From: Semisulcospira habei
Lineage: Eukaryota > Mollusca > Gastropoda > Semisulcospiridae
Reading direction: 5' to 3'
Length of the DNA stretch: 64,000 bases
NCBI GenBank assembly: GCA_036245525.1
Contig: BTPG01000006.1
Location: 71,864,464 to 71,928,463, forward strand
Shown here in pieces: positions 63,101-64,000 of this stretch (the stretch's first letter is position 1; every line of letters starts with the position of its first letter). The notes under the pieces are model-generated. The model ran no database searches, was not told the DNA's origin, and worked only from the letters and a program-made list of their open reading frames with translations. Position numbers and translations under genes: made by a program.

Positions 63101-63870
63101 TGGCTGCGGCTGCAGTGTCCTCTCGCCATCCTAGACGCCCATTTAAGCTCTGTTTCCCTGACCATTCCTCTGTATTTAGTGCAGAACTGCAGGCCATTCT
63201 GCTAGCACTCAAGCATGCCTATCAGTCTCGGGAAAGGAACTTCCTGATTCTGTCTGACTCTCTTTCTGCCCTGCAGGCCCTTCAGGGCGCGGGAACAGAC
63301 CATCCACTGCTGGTGCAGATTAGAGAGCTCTACGCGGACTTGATGAAGGAATATTATGACATCATTTTTATTTGGGTCCCAGGCCATGTGGGCATCGAAG
63401 GCAACAGAATCGCAGATTCTGCTGCCAACAGTGCCCGCAGTGACCCTGTCCCTGAAACACAGACTATCTATAGTGATTTTAAACCTGTTATTAGTGCGTA
63501 CATAGCCCGCGAGTGGCAGTCCGAGTGGGACAAAGAGGAAGGGAACAAGCTTCATGAAGCTCTTCCTAAGTTGTCTGACAGTCTACCTTTCCGCTGCGGC
63601 AGCCGCCGTGAGGAGACTGTCCTTGCTCGGCTCCACATCGGGCACACATATGTTACGCACTCTTACTTACTTAAACAGGATGAGCGTCCATGGTGTTTTG
63701 CCTGTGATGAGCAGTTTTCTGTTCGACACTTTTTGCTGTATTGTGCTGACCTAATTGACACCAGATATAAACACTTCACAGCAGACTCCTTGAAGGTTTT
63801 GTTCCGGGATGTTCCCCCGGACAAAATCTTCAATTTTTTGAGAGAATGCAATATTTTTAACAAGATCTGA
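60178..63870 (+). CDS. LINE ORF2: endonuclease - RT - RNase H
   Basis: Uninterrupted 1230 codons. Endonuclease at residues ~1-215: LLQWNCRGF, SLQETYLK (catalytic E), MGDFNGHAHLWGS (about 128) and GSDHFPVVL (about 203). RT at ~450-740: KPGKDPSDPGNYRPIALTS, FFDLEKAYDTTW (motif A), GVPQGSILSPVLFSIKIN (motif B), SLFVDDFALCA (motif C, FVDD, about 666). RNase H at ~955-1085: LYTDGSKSEDG, FSAELQAILLALKHA, LILSDSLSALQAL, WVPGHVGIEGNRIADSAA. Near 1172 a C-X2-C-X7-H-X4-C motif (CFACDEQFSVRHFLLYC) closes the protein. All catalytic residues I know for these domains are present, so it may be active. Confidence 0.93.
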   Translation: MDSLLQWNCRGFRANFEELRLLVKFYNPSVISLQETYLKTSDPVYFNGFNVIHKGSDSERRSGGAALLISSQILCSPVSIDTCLQAVAARVTLKKTITICSIYLPPSLRVCSNDIFNLVDQLPPPFILMGDFNGHAHLWGSDHYDGRGQMLEDVFSQLNLYVFNDGSPTYSNSGSGSSSVLDLTVCDPSLMLDFDWKVHDDLCGSDHFPVVLSSVSCEEDSLVGRWNLKKANWSLFASLCQSRLTEEVVMSAEEPVSCFTSILLEVAGETIPRTSTSLPRKPRVPWFNEECRKAQTMRKSAQRRAFRNPSQANILTFKRQRAKARYIFKRERRASWRRFVSSLSSRTPSQKVWKAVRRIRGRGGSASVGHLRDGASLVTDKKAVANLLASTIAHTSSTEHYSPFFQREKEKRESCACDFISDNLEDYNAPFTFSELQQALQKCTDSAAGLDTIHYQLITHLPEDSLLVLLKAFNHIWITGHFPPSWRQAVVVPIPKPGKDPSDPGNYRPIALTSCLCKTMERLVNARLVWHLESQGLITDLQCGFRRFRSTTDHLVRFESFIRDAFVNKQHVYAIFFDLEKAYDTTWKHGIMSDLSDMGFKGHLPVFIHNFLSNRSFHVRVGSTLSDSFEQEMGVPQGSILSPVLFSIKINNIVKAVKDDSECSLFVDDFALCARGRGLASLERRLQLCVDRIQGWVSLNGFRFSPSKTVCVHFTNQTKFFPEPSLSIAGVPIKVAEEAKFLGVIFDKRLTFCNHVNYLRTSCWKALDILRVVGRTDWGADRIVLLRLYRALVRSKLDYGSVVYGSASKSVLQRLNTIHHQGLRICLGAFRTSPVPSLYAEAGEPSLRLRRIRLMLSYVLKLKAHPENPAYDCVFNPSFAEIYDAHPGAVRPLSFRVRPHLQAAGVDLDKVSESLQHVTPPWLLPVPGILLDLTAHKKDCTPPAIYQQSLNELLSIFPGYCRLYTDGSKSEDGRVAAAAVSSRHPRRPFKLCFPDHSSVFSAELQAILLALKHAYQSRERNFLILSDSLSALQALQGAGTDHPLLVQIRELYADLMKEYYDIIFIWVPGHVGIEGNRIADSAANSARSDPVPETQTIYSDFKPVISAYIAREWQSEWDKEEGNKLHEALPKLSDSLPFRCGSRREETVLARLHIGHTYVTHSYLLKQDERPWCFACDEQFSVRHFLLYCADLIDTRYKHFTADSLKVLFRDVPPDKIFNFLRECNIFNKI

Positions 63871-64000
63871 GCATTCATAGACTATGTGAATTTTTTTATT
63901 TGCCCTTTTTGAGAGTCTGTAGACGTTTCTTTTCCAGACATGTGTGACATTTTAGCCTGAGATTTTTAATCTATATTTACATCTTGTCTTAAGACCTTGC

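Larger units (their letters stand above)
58140..64000 (+). mobile_element. I/Nimb-like LINE, nearly intact
   Basis: Two ORFs in the order and spacing of I-superfamily elements: an ORF1 with zinc knuckles and an ORF2 with endonuclease, RT and RNase H. The 5' UTR (before 58736) includes a GC-rich motif, GGGCGGGGACCCCCGGGGG. The 3' UTR starts at 63871 and runs out of the window, so tail and target duplication cannot be seen. It lies in E6 and is the youngest-looking coding element here. Confidence 0.82.

Overview
This window is eukaryotic, almost certainly metazoan, DNA. It holds no bacterial-style operons. It is built of nested transposable elements, with DIRS-order tyrosine-recombinase retrotransposons dominating, plus CR1-like, I/Nimb-like and other non-LTR retrotransposons, piggyBac-type TTAA elements, a hAT-type MITE and tRNA-derived SINEs. 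This mixture, with many dispersed AT-rich repeats, suggests a marine invertebrate, perhaps a mollusc. That is an inference from repeat content, not a match to a known genome.

Seven DIRS copies share one architecture: left terminal repeat (LTR), gag-like region, RT-RNase H-methyltransferase-like region, tyrosine recombinase (YR), internal complementary region (ICR), and an inverted right terminal repeat (RTR). They are E0 (10664-17456, minus), E1 (18696-24860 plus 31107-31412), E2 (24863-31106, sitting exactly at the ICR centre of E1), E3 (34958-40983), E4 (50001-54989), E5 (41896-55893, containing CR1, a SINE and E4) and E6 (from 56396, interrupted by a LINE). All their coding regions are broken by stops and frameshifts.

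Between the repeats I can assemble seven short exons on the plus strand (2377-2470, 17829-18067, 18606-18671, 33134-33214, 33283-33360, 41815-41866, 55898-55971). They have GT-AG borders and compatible phases, and they end in a stop codon followed by two AATAAA signals. Together they would make a 227-residue protein of unknown function: basic N-terminus, serine-rich stretch, C-X2-C-X9-C-X2-C motif. If correct, this is a host gene stretched over about 54 kb, with introns filled by the nested elements. E1 and E5 sit only 24-29 bp downstream of host 5' splice sites, and the end of E5 abuts the last 3' splice site.

Layout: 1-2300 AT-rich sequence with a TIR element; 2377-6350 first exon, foldbacks and dispersed repeat A; 6350-17800 repeat A split by a piggyBac element (7019-10567) and by E0; 17829-18671 host exons; 18696-31412 E1 with E2 inside; 31589-33360 TTAA MITEs and two exons; 33406-41057 one MITE split by a LINE and by E3; 41815-41866 exon; 41896-55893 E5 with its passengers; 55898-56000 terminal exon; 56396-64000 E6 and a nearly intact I-type LINE (two ORFs) running off the window end.
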